NCBI RefSeq assembly: GCF_008831285.2
Contig: NC_045146.1
Span: 11,232,972-11,296,971, forward strand
DNA from: Nymphaea colorata
Taxonomy: Eukaryota > Streptophyta > Magnoliopsida > Nymphaeales > Nymphaeaceae
Reading direction: 5' to 3'
Length of the DNA stretch: 64,000 nucleotides
The notes beneath the pieces were generated by a model that saw only the letters and a list, made by a program, of their open reading frames with translations, made no database searches and was not told the DNA's origin. Positions 62,650-64,000 of this stretch are shown piece by piece (within the stretch, counting starts at the first letter, position 1; each line of letters opens with the position of its first letter). The translations under genes were made by a program, and so were the position numbers.

Positions 62650-63770
62650 AAGCATCCTTCCATGATCGCAAGGGCGAAAGGGTCAGACCGCTCTCTCAGC
62701 CCCCATAAACTTCTACATCCTACGATCGACAGCTTGCTCCAACCAACTGTGAACTGGGGCGATTCCGGCGCGGACAGACTCGCTGTCGGCGGCTGGCACC
62801 AGCCCGTTGTCTTACTTTGCGCTCTTGATCTTCCTGTACTGCTCCGCATACAAAAGACCGATGCCTGCCATGACCGTTTTTGCATTCCTCTAACTCAAAA
62901 ATCCCCTCTCCCCCAAGATATCAGTATCAAGAGATATCCCGAAGACAAGGAGATGAGGGGCTGAGGAACGCCGGAGATGGTGGGTTGAGGCCATGAAGGA
63001 CACCTGCAACGGGCGATAATGAATGTGCTTTTCCTTCAATGTCAGCCGTTCTTATAATTTTTTTTTTGGGTTTTATTATTATTAAGAGTTTCTCTTGTTA
63101 TTGTCCCTACTACATTAGCCGTTAGCGATATCTTAAAATTTTGGAGTTTTCAAATTTTTGCACTTTGCTTTTAACTGCGTGGTAAACGTCATTTTTTTAG
63201 CGAAACAACGTGAAATTGATGAGCAAAACCAAAGTTTAGTTAAAACGTTAGGTTCTCTAATGGTGCTGCCTGGAAGGATAGATTAATCCGAATGTTCAAT
63301 TGAAAAGCCTGAAATTAAAAGAATCCACTAACCTAAGGGTGCATTTTATTCACCCCGAAAATAAATCTACGGACCTTTTTAGCATAGATATTTTTACCAT
63401 GGAAAATTTTCTGGAATAAGGTGGCAAGAAATTTTTTTTCCATCCACTCAGTTTGTGTTTATGTCATTTCCCTCAAACTAAAAGGGAATTTCATCTTCGC
63501 CTTCCAAAGCAGATATTGACAGAAACTTCTCTGAAGACAGAACAAGTTACACCTGTAATCAACTTCCTTTTATGAAGCTTTGTTGCGCAGACACACACAG
63601 ATGCTCAAAACTTGGAGTCTTCGATTTCTTCACAATATTCTCTTATCAGATATATCTAATAAAATACATCACCAAAAAATAAAGAACGCTTCTGTAAGCA
63701 CTACAATCTCCCTCCCCCACCCTCTCTCTCTCTTTACCAAATTATTTGTTATTGAAACACCACTTGAATA
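62650..63770. other. Intergenic, no confident gene
   Basis: 62760-62890 is GC-rich and open in several frames; one frame reads SLSAAGTSPLSYFALLIFLY and looks hydrophobic, but has no recognisable family or splice context. The rest is AT-rich, with a CT tract at 63710-63735. Confidence 0.4.
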
Positions 63771-63772
63771 CA

Positions 63773-63982
63773 TCATCTTGTTCTTATTTTAAAGCACTGG
63801 GTACTCTTCATTCTATTCATTTCTATCCTCCTCTTCCTGGCTTGAGCAGCAATGGCAGCTCTACTTGCTACATCCAAGGTAGAAAAACACAAACCGTTAT
63901 CATCTTCCACACAATTAGTGGAAGCATTCACCTCCGCACTTTGCAAGTATTGACAGAGCACGGTGGCAGGTATTGAGATCAA
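63773..63982 (-). CDS. Possible terminal exon of a gene extending past the right edge
   Basis: The minus strand is open for 69 codons to a stop at 63773 and reads, among others, CQYLQSAEVNASTNCVEDDN, then TLDVASRAAIAAQARKRRIE. The composition (polar, then an Ala-rich basic helix) looks like protein. The beginning is not in the window or is another exon further right. The plus strand also has a short open frame (MAALLATSKVEKHKPLSSST) in the same place, so the call is uncertain. No family was recognised. Confidence 0.3.
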   Translation of the reverse strand: MISIPATVLCQYLQSAEVNASTNCVEDDNGLCFSTLDVASRAAIAAQARKRRIEMNRMKSTQCFKIRTR

Positions 63983-64000
63983 ATGCCTCCCTTCTAAAGA

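Noticed and set aside
62359-62964. 201-codon plus-strand ORF
   Set aside because: About a third of it is the 32-bp minisatellite, which is open in all three frames. The rest shows no recognisable protein.
1-64000. CRISPR arrays, bacterial operons, tRNA genes
   Set aside because: The window is plant nuclear DNA. The tandem repeats lack regular unique spacers, and no tRNA cloverleaf was convincingly seen by eye.

Overview
This window is nuclear DNA of a flowering plant. It has AT-rich intergenic sequence, short GT..AG introns, a plant-specific flavonoid-pathway gene (a flavanone 3-hydroxylase relic), a nuclear insertion of plastid 23S rRNA, and many low-copy repeats and microsatellites. I cannot name the species. 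There are no bacterial-type operons.

Layout. (1) Positions 1-19920 form a giant imperfect palindrome. A left arm (1-about 9324) is mirrored by a right arm (about 10691-19920), around a 1.4 kb asymmetric centre with a 100-N assembly gap (9669-9768). (2) 19921-24760 is unique sequence with a decayed coiled-coil pseudogene (22127-22920) and a foldback element (about 23452-23745). (3) About 24765-34320 is a third, rearranged copy of the right-arm sequence in direct orientation, with extra inserts, including two fragments of a SEC61 alpha gene. A more decayed mosaic copy follows to about 36480. (4) 36500-45000 holds two minisatellites, the plastid 23S fragment, a single-exon membrane-protein gene (39926-40408, minus) and a broken F3H pseudogene (42773-43491, minus). 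(5) 45248-49498 (minus) is a seven-exon gene for a 380-residue coiled-coil protein whose exons I could join in frame. Its last exon and adjoining intron were copied into the palindrome/repeat cluster. (6) 55763-60099 (minus) is a six-exon gene for a 143-residue conserved-looking membrane protein, also joined in frame. (7) 61430-64000 holds a degenerate A/T-rich array, a 52-bp and a 32-bp tandem repeat, and a possible exon at the right edge.

Three genes look intact: the membrane protein at 40 kb, the coiled-coil protein at 45-49 kb and the membrane protein at 56-60 kb. Nothing shows that they work in one pathway. The most unusual part is the first 36 kb, where one roughly 9 kb block, already carrying fragments of several genes, has been duplicated in inverted and direct orientation and reshuffled. 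No transposase, reverse transcriptase or integrase was seen that would explain it. Most short ORFs in that region are mirror images of each other and are not reported as genes.
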